Both the position numbers and the translations under genes were made by a program. A stretch of DNA of 64,000 nucleotides, taken from contig CAZQKM010000007.1 of the NCBI GenBank assembly GCA_964593925.1, forward strand, positions 28,058 through 92,057, written 5' to 3'. Position 1 is the first letter of the stretch. Each line of letters begins with the position of its first letter. Positions 56,143 through 64,000 of this stretch are shown in pieces. The notes under the pieces are model-generated. The model saw only the letters and a list, made by a program, of their open reading frames with translations, was not told the origin of the DNA and made no database searches. This DNA is from Oleidesulfovibrio sp964593925. GTDB taxonomy: Bacteria > Desulfobacterota > Desulfovibrionia > Desulfovibrionales > Desulfovibrionaceae.

Positions 56143-57492
56143 ATGTTTAACCTCCTCCAATTCTTTAAAATTTTCTGTAGAAGTAGCGCACTACTCTTTG
56201 TCATAAGCCTTATCTTATCAGCGACTCCCGTATTTGCCGGTGTCACTGCCAAACAGAGCGTTGAGGCAGCGCTTCGTAGTAATCCAACCATCAAGGCATT
56301 TAAAGAAAATGCCGCTGCAGCGAAGCACGATGTGCGCAGTGCCAGGGGTGGCTGGTTTCCTAGGCTGGATGTTAATGCCGGCTATGGTGTAGAACAAACA
56401 GACAATCTTAGTACCCGCAGAACTGACGACGATGATGATTGGGATGAGCGAAGCGACATTAGTGTTTCACTTACCCAGCTGCTATGGGATGGCGGCAAGG
56501 TAGGGGGCGAAGTTGGTATCCAAAAAGCCAAACTGGCGAACGTTGATAGCCGTTTGTTGGACAATGTGGAGGCGTTAGCGCTGGAAGCCATCCGTGCCCA
56601 CCTTGAGCTCTATCGCCAACGGAATCTTGTGCGTCTTGCCGAGCAAAACGTGGCAAACCACGAAGATATCCTGGCTTCGCAGGAAGAGCGTCAGCGCCTT
56701 GGCGCCATAAGCCTTGCAGACGTTTCCCAAACCAAAGGCCGACTAGCTCGTGCCCGTGCATCCTTGAGCAATATTCAACAAGAGTTGTTAAGGGCAGAGG
56801 CCGGATATAAACGCATTGTGGGCATGGATGCCCCAGAAGTGGAATGGGTTGACGTGCCCACAAACGTTCCTGACACGTTTGAGTCAGCCTTGCAATTCAC
56901 TTTGGCCGGTAACCACAAAATTGCCGCACAACAAGCCCAAATTGACGAAAACGAGCAACGGATCCGTAGGGCAAAAGCAGAATACTACCCCACTTTTTCA
57001 GCCCGTGCTTCCAGTGACTACCAAGATCAGGTGGAAAGCGACACCTCATGGTCTAATAACACCATTCTGCAACTGCGTATGGCTTGGAATATTTATCGTG
57101 GCGGGTCTGACTATGCTGCGGTAAAGGCAGAAAGTGCTCGTAAGCGCCAGGCGGTGGTGGAACTCCAGGACGTCAACGAAGCATTGATACAGGAAACCCG
57201 TAACACCTGGTATGCTCTGGAAAATGCGCAAGAACAAAAGCGGTTGTTTGCCGAAGCTGTGGAATATAACGCTGCAACCCGTGATATGTATGTAGAGCAG
57301 TTCAGTGTGGGCCAACGCAGCCTGTTGGACGTGCTTGATGCTGAAAACGAGTTGTTCAGTTCTTCTCTGCAAATGGTGACTGCCACAGTTAATGAAATTA
57401 TTGCCAAATATCGCTTGGTTACCCTTGGTGGTAACATTGTAAGCAGTATGGGTTTTGATTCCAGCGTATACATGACCCAAGCGAGCAAATAA
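56143..57492 (+). CDS. TolC-family outer membrane channel
   Basis: A 449-residue outer membrane efflux protein. A signal peptide (ending PVFAG) is followed by two TolC halves; typical segments are SVEAALRSNPTIKAF, SLTQLLWDGGKVGGEVG, RLGAISLADVSQTKGRL, AWNIYRGGSDYAAV and VGQRSLLDVLDAENELF. Divergent from the type 1 ABC/HlyD operon and most likely its outer membrane partner (LapE-like). ATG 56143 lies 11 bases from AAGGA; an in-frame TTG at 56137 has 5-base spacing and is also possible. Confidence 0.92.
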   Translation: MFNLLQFFKIFCRSSALLFVISLILSATPVFAGVTAKQSVEAALRSNPTIKAFKENAAAAKHDVRSARGGWFPRLDVNAGYGVEQTDNLSTRRTDDDDDWDERSDISVSLTQLLWDGGKVGGEVGIQKAKLANVDSRLLDNVEALALEAIRAHLELYRQRNLVRLAEQNVANHEDILASQEERQRLGAISLADVSQTKGRLARARASLSNIQQELLRAEAGYKRIVGMDAPEVEWVDVPTNVPDTFESALQFTLAGNHKIAAQQAQIDENEQRIRRAKAEYYPTFSARASSDYQDQVESDTSWSNNTILQLRMAWNIYRGGSDYAAVKAESARKRQAVVELQDVNEALIQETRNTWYALENAQEQKRLFAEAVEYNAATRDMYVEQFSVGQRSLLDVLDAENELFSSSLQMVTATVNEIIAKYRLVTLGGNIVSSMGFDSSVYMTQASK

Positions 57493-57543
57493 GAACATCT
57501 CCTCGTCCCACCTCATGGTGAGGCTGATATGATGCAAAAAAAG

Positions 57544-57572
57544 AACACTCCTTTTTCTAGGAGTGTTTTTTT
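57544..57572 (+). terminator. Rho-independent terminator after tolC
   Basis: AACACTCCT (57544-57552) pairs with AGGAGTGTT (57559-57567), followed by a run of T. About 50 bases after the tolC stop. The bases from here to 57820 hold no recognisable gene. Confidence 0.92.
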
Positions 57573-57820
57573 AGAGTTGTACATAAAATGCCCCCTTCTG
57601 CTCTATACAAGTAAAGCGGGAAAAATTTTCCCTGCCACCTTTTACGAAGCAGCATCCTACTAGCGTAACAACAATCACGATATGCAGTCCTATGTAGAAA
57701 TGAGTGAGCGCTGCTAAGGATTTTTGATAATGCGAGGATAGTATTTGCAACCGTACCTACTGATATATGTGAGCTTGCCCCCGACCGCTTTCTCTTTTGT
57801 AATATTCTCAACTATATGCT

Positions 57821-58265
57821 CTAGCCTCTCGGCTCAGGTGTTCCACGTTCATAGACAGCATCGGCCTGGTCGAACGTGCGGAAACTGTCAGGCTGAACCG
57901 GATCGTTTTTGCCAGAATCCACGCCGGAAGAATCGCGCTTCATGGTGATCAGAATCGCGTTATCAGCGGGTTGCGGGTCCATCACGATTGCCGCCTTCCC
58001 TGCCTGCGGACGGAAGAAAGACATTTTTGAGCTCAAAGTCGTCGAGACCACTTCATTAAATCTGTCAACAAGGCAGACAAGAGGCATGGCTGCTGCGCAC
58101 TCCACCGCTCCGTCCGTGCCCGCCTGATCCGCGCCGGCAATGGATACGCCTTCCGCCGTGTTTACTTTGCCGTTGATCGTCTCGTTCAATCAAAAAGGCC
58201 GTCGCATTGCTCGGCGTGTTGGCCGTTGTGAGCTTTTTCGTTCCTTTTACAAGCTTGTTACTCAT
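57821..58265 (-). pseudogene. Frameshifted hypothetical gene
   Basis: The start is supported by GAGGTG before ATG 58265 (MSNKLVKGTKKLTTANTPSN). After NATAFLI the frame runs into a different reading, while the continuation NETINGKVNTAEGVSIAGAD is open in the next frame down to the stop at 57821. One base gained or lost near 58186-58197, beside a TTTTT run, explains it. The joined product would have about 148 residues and is not recognised. It is divergent from the yefM-yoeB pair. A sequencing error cannot be excluded. Confidence 0.6.
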
Positions 58266-58331
58266 ACATAGCACCTCATGACATTGACAGAAACATGTAC
58301 ATGTACTATTTTTTGTCTAAAGGAAGTCATT

Positions 58332-58595
58332 ATGGAAGCTATTTCATACACTGCTGCTCGCCAGAATCTTGCTGCCACCATGGACAAGGTTATTGAGGGC
58401 CATGACGTCGTGATCATTACCCGCCAGAAGGTCGGGGCCGTGGTCATGATGAGCCTGGAAGATTTCAACAGCATGCAGGAAACCATGTATTTGCTTGGTA
58501 ATCCGTTCAATGCGGATCGTTTGCGCAAATCCGTTGCCGACATTGAAGCCGGAAAAACCAGAGTATTCACTTTTGAAGAGCTGGAACAACTGTGA
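58332..58595 (+). CDS. yefM: YefM-type antitoxin
   Basis: An 87-residue Phd/YefM antitoxin. The N-terminal DNA-binding part has AISYTAARQNLAATMDKVIE and VVIITRQKVGAVVMMSLEDF, the C-terminal part (ADIEAGKTRVFTFEELEQL) wraps the toxin. AAAGGAAG precedes ATG 58332. Its stop is 2 bases before the toxin ATG. It should repress its own operon; no operator could be placed with confidence. Confidence 0.92.
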   Translation: MEAISYTAARQNLAATMDKVIEGHDVVIITRQKVGAVVMMSLEDFNSMQETMYLLGNPFNADRLRKSVADIEAGKTRVFTFEELEQL

Positions 58596-58597
58596 AT

Positions 58598-58849
58598 ATG
58601 AAACTGTCCGAGCAGGCAGTGGAAGATATTGCTTATTGGAACAAGTCGGATGCAAAAAAAGCAGCAAAAATTTTTAGTTTGCTAAAAAATATCATGAACA
58701 CACCTTTTGCCGGCATCGGTAAACCGGAGCCGCTGAAGCACGATCTTGCCGGCTATTGGTCGCGGCGAATCGACCATGAGCACCGGCTGATTTACAAGGT
58801 GACAGAAAATGCTGTTTTTGTCGCTTCTTGCCGCTACCATTATCGCTGA
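58598..58849 (+). CDS. yoeB: YoeB-type ribosome-dependent mRNA interferase toxin
   Basis: An 83-residue RelE-superfamily toxin. KPEPLKHDLAGYWSRRID, EHRLIYKV and the C-terminal CRYHYR supply the expected catalytic Glu, Arg, His and terminal Tyr. It cuts mRNA at the ribosomal A site when freed from YefM. ATG 58598 matches the family start (MKL); a GTG at 58592 would overlap yefM. Its location beside tRNA-Ser suggests carriage on a mobile island. Confidence 0.93.
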   Translation: MKLSEQAVEDIAYWNKSDAKKAAKIFSLLKNIMNTPFAGIGKPEPLKHDLAGYWSRRIDHEHRLIYKVTENAVFVASCRYHYR

Positions 58850-59319
58850 CCCCGCTTATTCAGTATAGCTTGCCTCTATTTGCGATTCCCAATTGCCGCC
58901 GCCAGGAATGTACGTTAGTAATATGGTGCGTCAGTTTAATAATGCGCCACACGCGGAAGCACGCGGAACGATGCCATTCGCATTGCTTTTTCATTTGTTC
59001 AATTAAAATTTAGGCACCCCTACCCGTTGGTCCCAGTTGGCCCCAGCGTCTGCCCTTGGCTTCCTCCGCATTAATGCAATTGGGCGTATCCTTGAGTTCG
59101 CCGGAATTGTTTCGGCATTGCCTCTCTGTCTCGTTGAGAATTTACTTGTTTTTCAGTTTCATGAACCATTCTACAGCTTGCGTTTCTTTGGGTAGCTCCG
59201 CGCAATTGCCTATCGCCGGTATTACGGAAATCAACCCACTCAGTTCCCCAGCGTCCTGGAATTCTTCATGCTTAACGACACGAAGAACAAGTGAGCGTCG
59301 TCGTCCGAGCTAAATGAGG

Positions 59320-59574
59320 TTAAGCCGCCTTAGCCGCCTCAAACGATCGTATTTCACTTTCTGGCAGCTTTGCCCAGCAGCGCACCATTCTTTCCGGTTT
59401 ATCCCCTATCCCAAAAATCAGATCTTCAGAATAATCTTCATTATCCGCAACTTTCGAAATGAGATAGCGCAGCATGTCACTCGGCGAGAATTCCGCTTTC
59501 TGGCATAAAAAATTCAACCGGTTCATTTGATCGCCTGATAATCTGAAGCTGGAAATAACGAGTATGGATAACAA
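59320..59574 (-). pseudogene. Truncated ribbon-helix-helix protein
   Basis: Up to 84 residues. SSFRLSGDQMNRLNFLCQKA and SPSDMLRYLISKVA look like a CopG/MobC-type ribbon-helix-helix DNA-binding domain, as in plasmid mobilisation or antitoxin proteins. The only upstream start is a TTG at 59574 with no ribosome binding site, inside the tRNA-Ser terminator stem. The real start was probably lost at the tRNA boundary. Confidence 0.5.
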
Positions 59575-59615
59575 AAGGCCGAATCACATTGCTATTGCTT
59601 GTGATTCGGCCTTTT
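59573..59615 (-). terminator. Terminator after tRNA-Ser
   Basis: Perfect 16-base inverted repeat, plus-strand arms AAAAGGCCGAATCACA (59573-59588) and TGTGATTCGGCCTTTT (59600-59615), loop 11 bases. On the minus strand it ends in TTTTG, 24 bases after the tRNA CCA end. Confidence 0.85.
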
Positions 59616-59638
59616 GCGAATTTTTTAGGAAGTAAAAA

Positions 59639-59734
59639 TGGCGGAGAGGGTGGGATTCGAACCCACGTACGGGCTATTAACCCGTAACTCGATTTCGAGT
59701 CGAGCGCGTTACGGCCGGACTTCGCTACCTCTCC
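59639..59734 (-). tRNA. tRNA-Ser (anticodon CGA)
   Basis: Class II tRNA on the minus strand. Acceptor GGAGAGG pairs with CCTCTCC; the anticodon stem CTCGA/TCGAG holds loop CTCGAAA, anticodon CGA, reading UCG. A long variable arm (ACGGGTTAATAGCCCGT), the T-arm GTGGGTTCGAATCCCAC and an encoded GCCA end follow. Genes downstream of its 3' end look mobile. Confidence 0.96.
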
Positions 59735-60127
59735 GCAATTCATGAGCATGATTCACAACTCAATGGGATGTACGTTTACGTCACATTCTACCTTGATGCA
59801 AGCATAAAATCCCCCAGGGATTCCAGTGTATTTTCCGCATAGCCAGCCGGTTTACCCTGTACTTGGGCCGATTCTTAGCCTCTCTGCAATGCAAGCACCT
59901 CCTTGACCAAGCTATCCACATGGTGTATTTAAACTCCCTTTAATTTGAAGGGTAGTAAGGCGGTAAGAATGCATCCGGGCAAAGGCATACGCAGCTTCAG
60001 CCCCCACTCCACTCTTACGGTAAGAATATTTTACCTTGTAGGGCCAGATGGCACCCCAAAACAGGGATGAAATGTAGCATAGCGGCCACTTTTGTTAAAA
60101 CGCTTTGCCACGCATAGTAGGATGCAC
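59735..60127. other. Intergenic region without recognisable gene
   Basis: 393 bases between the divergent tRNA-Ser and the Nif3-like gene. It must contain both promoters; no clear element or gene could be assigned. Confidence 0.45.
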
Positions 60128-61120
60128 ATGCGACAGAACGATTTCATACAATTAATTGAATCCATAGCCCCCCTGCACGGAGCCGCTCAGTGGGATAATT
60201 GTGGTATGCAGGTTGCCTCAACGCGGGATGATGTCGTACGAGTAACTGTCGCCCTTGATCCTACCCCGGCAACCATTACGCAGAGTATTTCGCAGGGCGT
60301 AGACTTCATCCTGACCCACCACCCCCTTGCACTCAAGCCACAGGCTCTCAACAAGTTAAATGGTTACCACCACGCGGTTTCACTGCTGCTCAGCAACCAT
60401 ATCGCCCTTTATTCAGCGCATACCTCACTTGATGTAAATCCCAGGGGGCCGGTAGGTTGGCTGGCTGTGGAGCTTGGTTTGCAGCAATGCCAAGTACTTG
60501 AAAAAACCCATGCCAGTACCTTGTGTACCTACTTTATTCCCTCCAGAGAGGAAAAAATCATCACAGCCCTTGAGGCCCTTGCCTTTCTGCAACGCATACA
60601 TCACCTTCAAGGGGGCATCACCGTATGCTTTGACAGTGCAAGGATTACGACGGATTCAGCTCTATCAGGTATCCGTAAACTACTCCCCCCCGGTGTCCCC
60701 ATAATCGCGGTGGAACAAGGCCCTGATGGAGATGTACTGGGTTTTGGTATTATCGGCACCTTGCCCACCCCCCTTACCCCGCAGGATTTTATCAAACGGT
60801 TGGCGCACATCACGGGGGGCACATCATGGACCAATTGCGGCCCCTGCCCAGACACCATACAGACTGTGGCATATTGCACCGGCTCGGGCAGCTCCTTGGC
60901 AAAGGCAGCTTTTGCCCGTGGTGCGGACGTGTTCATCACTGGTGATGTCAAGTATCACACCGCACTGGATAGCACAGGCTACATTATGGATGTAGGCCAT
61001 TTTTTACTGGAAGAAGAAATGATGCGTCGATTTGCAAAAGAACTGCAAAACGCCGCTCCTGAACTGGATATAACATTCCTACCCGCGCAGGATCCCATAA
61101 AATTCTGCTCTGTGTCTTAG
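60128..61120 (+). CDS. Nif3-like dinuclear metal-centre protein
   Basis: A 330-residue protein of the YqfO/NIF3 family (GTP cyclohydrolase I type 2 homologue). Metal-ligand segments are visible: ESIAPLHGAAQWDNCGMQV, DFILTHHPLALKP, YSAHTSLDV and, near the end, ADVFITGDVKYHTALD and DVGHFLLEEEMM. An inserted domain (about 130-225) is typical of the longer forms. It usually lies beside the zinc-ribbon gene that follows here. Start 60128 has AGGA close upstream; ATG 60122 is possible. Function in the cell is not settled. Confidence 0.85.
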   Translation: MRQNDFIQLIESIAPLHGAAQWDNCGMQVASTRDDVVRVTVALDPTPATITQSISQGVDFILTHHPLALKPQALNKLNGYHHAVSLLLSNHIALYSAHTSLDVNPRGPVGWLAVELGLQQCQVLEKTHASTLCTYFIPSREEKIITALEALAFLQRIHHLQGGITVCFDSARITTDSALSGIRKLLPPGVPIIAVEQGPDGDVLGFGIIGTLPTPLTPQDFIKRLAHITGGTSWTNCGPCPDTIQTVAYCTGSGSSLAKAAFARGADVFITGDVKYHTALDSTGYIMDVGHFLLEEEMMRRFAKELQNAAPELDITFLPAQDPIKFCSVS

Positions 61121-61185
61121 CGAGTAACGCGACGTAAAAAAACCCGGCTCACTCCGGCGTTTGCAGTCCTTAGGAGGAAATCACT

Positions 61186-61926
61186 TTGAGCCTGTATCTT
61201 AAACAAATTGAGCAGCTTGTTGCCTTGCAAAAGGTTGACAACGAAATCATGGCAATCCGTAAAAACTTTGAGCATGCCCCCAAAGAAGTAGAAGCATTGA
61301 CCGGACGCTTTTCGGCTCTTGAAAGACAACGAGGCCACCTGCTGGAAAAAATAGAGCACCTACAAGAGCAGGAGCGTCGCCTTGGTACGGAGATTGAAGA
61401 CGACACGTTGCGTGTAAAAAAGAGCAAAAGCAAGCTAATGCTTGTGGGAAATACCAAAGAATACCACGCCATGATGCGTGAGATGGACAACCTGGAAAAG
61501 GTTAATCGCCTGCGTGAAGAAGAAAAGCTTGCGCTTGCGGAAGAGTTACTGCGCCAAAATGACGCTCTTGCCCAGTTGGAAGAGACTTACTCTGAAGTAA
61601 AACAAGATCTGGATGATAAAAAAGCAAGCTTGCAGGTACGCCTTGATGAAGCCCAGAAAGAGCTGGCCAAGCTTGACAAAAAGCGTACCGCCGCAGGCGA
61701 CATGGTACCTGCTCCTGTGCTGGCTCGCTATGAATTCATCCGTGAGCGCCTGGACCACCCCGTTATCGTGCCTGTTGTAAATGGTATCTGCTCTGGCTGC
61801 AACATCGCCATCCCCCCCCAAAGCTTTATCGATCTGCAAAAAGGCACACAGATTTTAAGTTGTACCAACTGTCAGCGTTTGGTTTACTGGTGTGAACACT
61901 TTTGCGACGCCACCGCCACGCAATAG
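61186..61926 (+). CDS. Coiled-coil zinc-ribbon protein (C4-type, DUF164; TTG start)
   Basis: A 246-residue protein made of a long coiled coil (about residues 5-180) and a C-terminal zinc ribbon with CSGCNIAIPPQ and CTNCQRLVYWC, providing four cysteines. The start is a TTG at 61186 preceded by GGAGGAA. It follows the Nif3-like gene by 65 bases, a pairing common in many bacteria. A nucleic-acid-binding role is likely from the fold but untested here. Confidence 0.88.
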   Translation: MSLYLKQIEQLVALQKVDNEIMAIRKNFEHAPKEVEALTGRFSALERQRGHLLEKIEHLQEQERRLGTEIEDDTLRVKKSKSKLMLVGNTKEYHAMMREMDNLEKVNRLREEEKLALAEELLRQNDALAQLEETYSEVKQDLDDKKASLQVRLDEAQKELAKLDKKRTAAGDMVPAPVLARYEFIRERLDHPVIVPVVNGICSGCNIAIPPQSFIDLQKGTQILSCTNCQRLVYWCEHFCDATATQ

Positions 61927-61944
61927 TGTAATAGTGTAACTTTT

Positions 61945-62308
61945 GGGAGCAGGGCGAGTCGCCGCTGCGTGCTGTAGCACGGAGAGGAAAGTCCGGGCTC
62001 CACAGGGCAGGACGCTGGGTAACCCCCAGGTGGAGTGATCCACGGACAGTGCCACAGAAAGCAAACCGCCTGTGCATGCACAGGTAAGGGTGAAACGGTG
62101 AGGTAAGAGCTCACCAGGGAGTCCGGTGACGGCTCCTGTTAGGTAAACCCCGTCCGGAGCAAGGCCAAATAGGAAGACGTAAAAGCCGGCCCGGCTGTTG
62201 TCTTCGGGTAGGCTGCTTGAGGTTGCAGGTAACTGTAACCCTAGAGGAATGGCGGCTGCTTCCCCTCTTGGGAAGAACAGAACCCGGCTTATAGCCCGGC
62301 TCCCTTTT
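61945..62308 (+). ncRNA. rnpB: RNase P RNA (class A)
   Basis: The catalytic RNA that trims tRNA 5' ends. Helix P1 forms from GGGAGC (61945-61950) and GCTCCC (62299-62304). Conserved core elements are present: GAGGAAAGTCCGGGCTCC, CAGGGCAGGACGCTGGGTAA and, near the 3' end, AGAGGAATGGCGGCTGC and ACAGAACCCGGCTTAT. TTTT follows at 62305 and acts as the terminator tract. Confidence 0.96.
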
Positions 62309-62368
62309 ACGATAATACCAAGGGGCGCCTTGTGCGCCTCTATTTTTTTCGAAAGCACGAGGTGAGAT

Positions 62369-63568
62369 ATGCGCGCCTGGGCTATTCTGTTAGCCGCGGG
62401 ACAGGGTTCTCGCATGCTTGAATCCTGTGGCGGAGTGCAAAAACAGTTTTTTTTCTGGAACGGCGCTCCACTCTTTTGGTACTCAGCCCGTATGTTTTCT
62501 CGTGTGGCACGCATACGAGGACTTGTTTTTGTCTTTTCTGATGAAGAGATGCAAACAGCCTCCGGGCTTTTGCACACCCTTGACCCGGACCAGTCTCTGG
62601 GACTCCCCTGGCTTCTCGCACACGGCGGTGCCAGACGTCAGGATTCTGTGGCCAACGGCCTCGCCATGGTCCCAAAGGAATGCGATGCAGTGCTGATCCA
62701 TGATGCGGCACGCCCCTTTGCCTCGGCAACCCTTGCAAACAGTGTCCTTGATGCGCTACAAGCCGGCGCCAGAGGGGTGGTACCTGTTATCCCTGTCACT
62801 GACACCATAAAAGTCATTACCGGCAATACGATAACGCACACACCTGACCGGACAACGTTGGTCGCTGCGCAAACCCCGCAAGGCTTCCAAAAGGATGCCC
62901 TTCTCCATGCCCATGCCCAGTGCCGCTCGCAGGGGTGGTCTGTAACAGACGATGCTTCAGCCATGGAGCGTTGTTTTACGGAGACTGTACAGACAGTACA
63001 AGGGCAGGTAAACAATATCAAAATTACTACGCCAGAGGATATGAACGTGCTGGAATCATCCGCAGACCAACAAACGTTGCTCCCTTGCACCGGCTGGGGG
63101 TATGATGTGCACCGTTTCAGCCCAGAGGGCAAACCCATGAAACTGGGCGGCGTCCCCATTGCAGGGGGTCCACCTGTTCTGGCCCACTCTGACGGGGATG
63201 TACTGTTGCATGCGCTTATGGATGCCATTTTAGGATGCATGGGAATGGGCGATATCGGCCTGATTTTTCCTGACTCGGATCAGGCATTTGAAAATGCCGA
63301 CAGTGCGGTGTTACTCACAGAGGTGCTGGAAAAAGCCCACAACCAAGGCCTTGTGTTCACCCACATGGACCTGACCATTATAACACAGATTCCTCGAATT
63401 GCTCCCTGGCACGACCAGATACATAAAAATATATCCCGGCTGACCAGACTAGCCCCCCACAGTGTTAATCTAAAAGCCACAACTGAAGAAAAACTCGGAT
63501 TTACCGGTGAAAAAAAGGGTATCAAGGCCGTTGCCACAGTAACAGCGCTACGCCCGGCTACCCCCTGA
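62369..63568 (+). CDS. ispDF: Bifunctional IspD-IspF enzyme of the MEP isoprenoid pathway
   Basis: A 399-residue fusion. Residues 1-230 are IspD, MEP cytidylyltransferase, with LLAAGQGSRMLESCGGVQKQ, VLIHDAARPF and TPQGFQKDALLHA. Residues 235-399 are IspF, MECDP synthase, with GWGYDVHRFSPEGKPMKLGG (metal-binding Asp-x-His), HSDGDVLLHALMDAILG and TTEEKLGFTGEKKGI. Two non-consecutive steps of the pathway (the second and fourth enzymes, bridged by IspE) are thus joined. GAGGTGAG precedes the ATG. Located just after rnpB. Confidence 0.95.
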   Translation: MRAWAILLAAGQGSRMLESCGGVQKQFFFWNGAPLFWYSARMFSRVARIRGLVFVFSDEEMQTASGLLHTLDPDQSLGLPWLLAHGGARRQDSVANGLAMVPKECDAVLIHDAARPFASATLANSVLDALQAGARGVVPVIPVTDTIKVITGNTITHTPDRTTLVAAQTPQGFQKDALLHAHAQCRSQGWSVTDDASAMERCFTETVQTVQGQVNNIKITTPEDMNVLESSADQQTLLPCTGWGYDVHRFSPEGKPMKLGGVPIAGGPPVLAHSDGDVLLHALMDAILGCMGMGDIGLIFPDSDQAFENADSAVLLTEVLEKAHNQGLVFTHMDLTIITQIPRIAPWHDQIHKNISRLTRLAPHSVNLKATTEEKLGFTGEKKGIKAVATVTALRPATP

Positions 63569-63658
63569 TAACACCAGGATTTATTGTGACAGTGGGGCTG
63601 TACGCAGCAGCCTTCACAAAGAACCCAGCCCATATACACTCTGTAACTCCAGTAACGT

Positions 63659-64000
63659 ATGAACACACACGCCTCTTCTTCTCAATTTCCCTGGATTGCC
63701 GACCAGCAGGCAGGAGAACATAGCGCAAACCTGCAATACAAGGAACAAGCGCTTTTTGCACTTCTGGACGAAGCTGCCCAAAAGTCTCCACGCAAAAATG
63801 CAGTGATTTTTCGTAACAACCGTCTCAACTATGCTGCCTTGCAAAAGCAGGCAGAGATAATGGCGGCCAATCTTCGAGCCCATGGTTTGCGGCCCGGTGA
63901 CCGCGTTGCCTTAATGCTGCCCAATCTGCCCCAAACAGTGATCGCATTTTGGGCGATACTCAAGGCAGGCGGTATTGTAGTCATGGTGAACCCACTTTAT
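63659..64000 (+). CDS. AMP-dependent acyl-CoA synthetase, 3' end cut by window
   Basis: The first 114 residues of a protein running off the window. NAVIFRNNRLNYAALQKQAE, GLRPGDRVALMLPNLPQ and FWAILKAGGIVVMVNPLY match the N-terminal domain of the ANL superfamily, most like long-chain fatty-acid-CoA ligases (FadD). The P-loop and C-terminal domain are outside. The start is an ATG without a clear ribosome binding site. Confidence 0.82.
   Translation, partial: MNTHASSSQFPWIADQQAGEHSANLQYKEQALFALLDEAAQKSPRKNAVIFRNNRLNYAALQKQAEIMAANLRAHGLRPGDRVALMLPNLPQTVIAFWAILKAGGIVVMVNPLY

Larger units (their letters stand above)
58850..59638. other. Region with gene remnants next to tRNA-Ser
   Basis: Contains, on the minus strand, a truncated ribbon-helix-helix gene (59320-59574) and an open stretch without usual start (59142-59309, ending with KETQAVEWFMKLKNK), both probably fragments of an integrated element. 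58850-59140 shows nothing recognisable. Confidence 0.45.

Overview
The window looks like a piece of a Desulfovibrionaceae (sulfate-reducing Desulfobacterota) chromosome of moderate GC. This is inferred from the gene set, not from a search. The main indications are an IspD-IspF fusion, an RluD-type pseudouridine synthase fused to CoaE, a two-gene SufC-SufB system, a Maf-type flagellin glycosyltransferase, a sigma-54 activator, LPS genes (lpxB, dTDP-rhamnose genes, a heptosyltransferase) and a Lap-like type 1 secretion module. A 100-N scaffold gap lies at 54435-54534, inside a repeat, so this is a draft assembly.

Layout. 1-4.8 kb: nucleotide-sugar and lipid A genes (rfbB 5'-truncated by the window edge, rfbD, a nucleoside-recognition membrane protein, lpxB, convergent galE). 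5.3-15.2 kb: an HPt phosphotransfer protein, tRNA-Leu(UAG), a Maf-like glycosyltransferase, a thiamine-binding protein, a MATE exporter, an overlapping PAP2 phosphatase/ArnT-like transferase pair (the transferase has a duplicated Pro/Ala-rich tail) and a universal stress protein. 15.3-21.1 kb: hisC-cmk, upp-uraA and the rluD-coaE fusion.

21.1-27.1 kb is the first accessory highlight. After an A+T-rich gap comes a GAF/AAA+/Fis sigma-54 activator, facing a four-gene operon rdhB-rdhA-napG-like-napH-like. RdhA has a twin-arginine signal and two Fe-S cluster motifs, RdhB is a three-helix anchor, and the two iron-sulfur proteins could pass quinol electrons to RdhA. A well-spaced sigma-54 promoter (27085-27069, minus strand) lies just upstream of rdhB. 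Together this reads as an inducible organohalide-respiration module.

28-47 kb is mostly housekeeping: sufCB, a YdjM-like membrane protein, an Smr protein, a minus-strand run nth-like/envC/ctpA/divergent deacetylase/ndk/proC, a heptosyltransferase, prmA, dut-argD, an alpha-glucan phosphorylase and trmFO.

47.1-57.6 kb is the second highlight: a type 1 secretion ABC transporter with a long repetitive N-terminal extension, an HlyD adaptor, a LapG-like periplasmic cysteine protease and a membrane PAS/HD-GYP protein whose HD-GYP active-site residues are replaced, with a divergent TolC. This is the layout of a Lap adhesin-retention system in which a catalytically dead HD-GYP protein may take the place of LapD. 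No adhesin gene is present in the window. 57.8-59.7 kb looks like an island remnant next to tRNA-Ser(CGA): a frameshifted gene, a YefM-YoeB toxin-antitoxin pair and a truncated ribbon-helix-helix gene. The window ends with a Nif3-like protein, a zinc-ribbon protein, RNase P RNA, ispDF and the start of an acyl-CoA synthetase gene.
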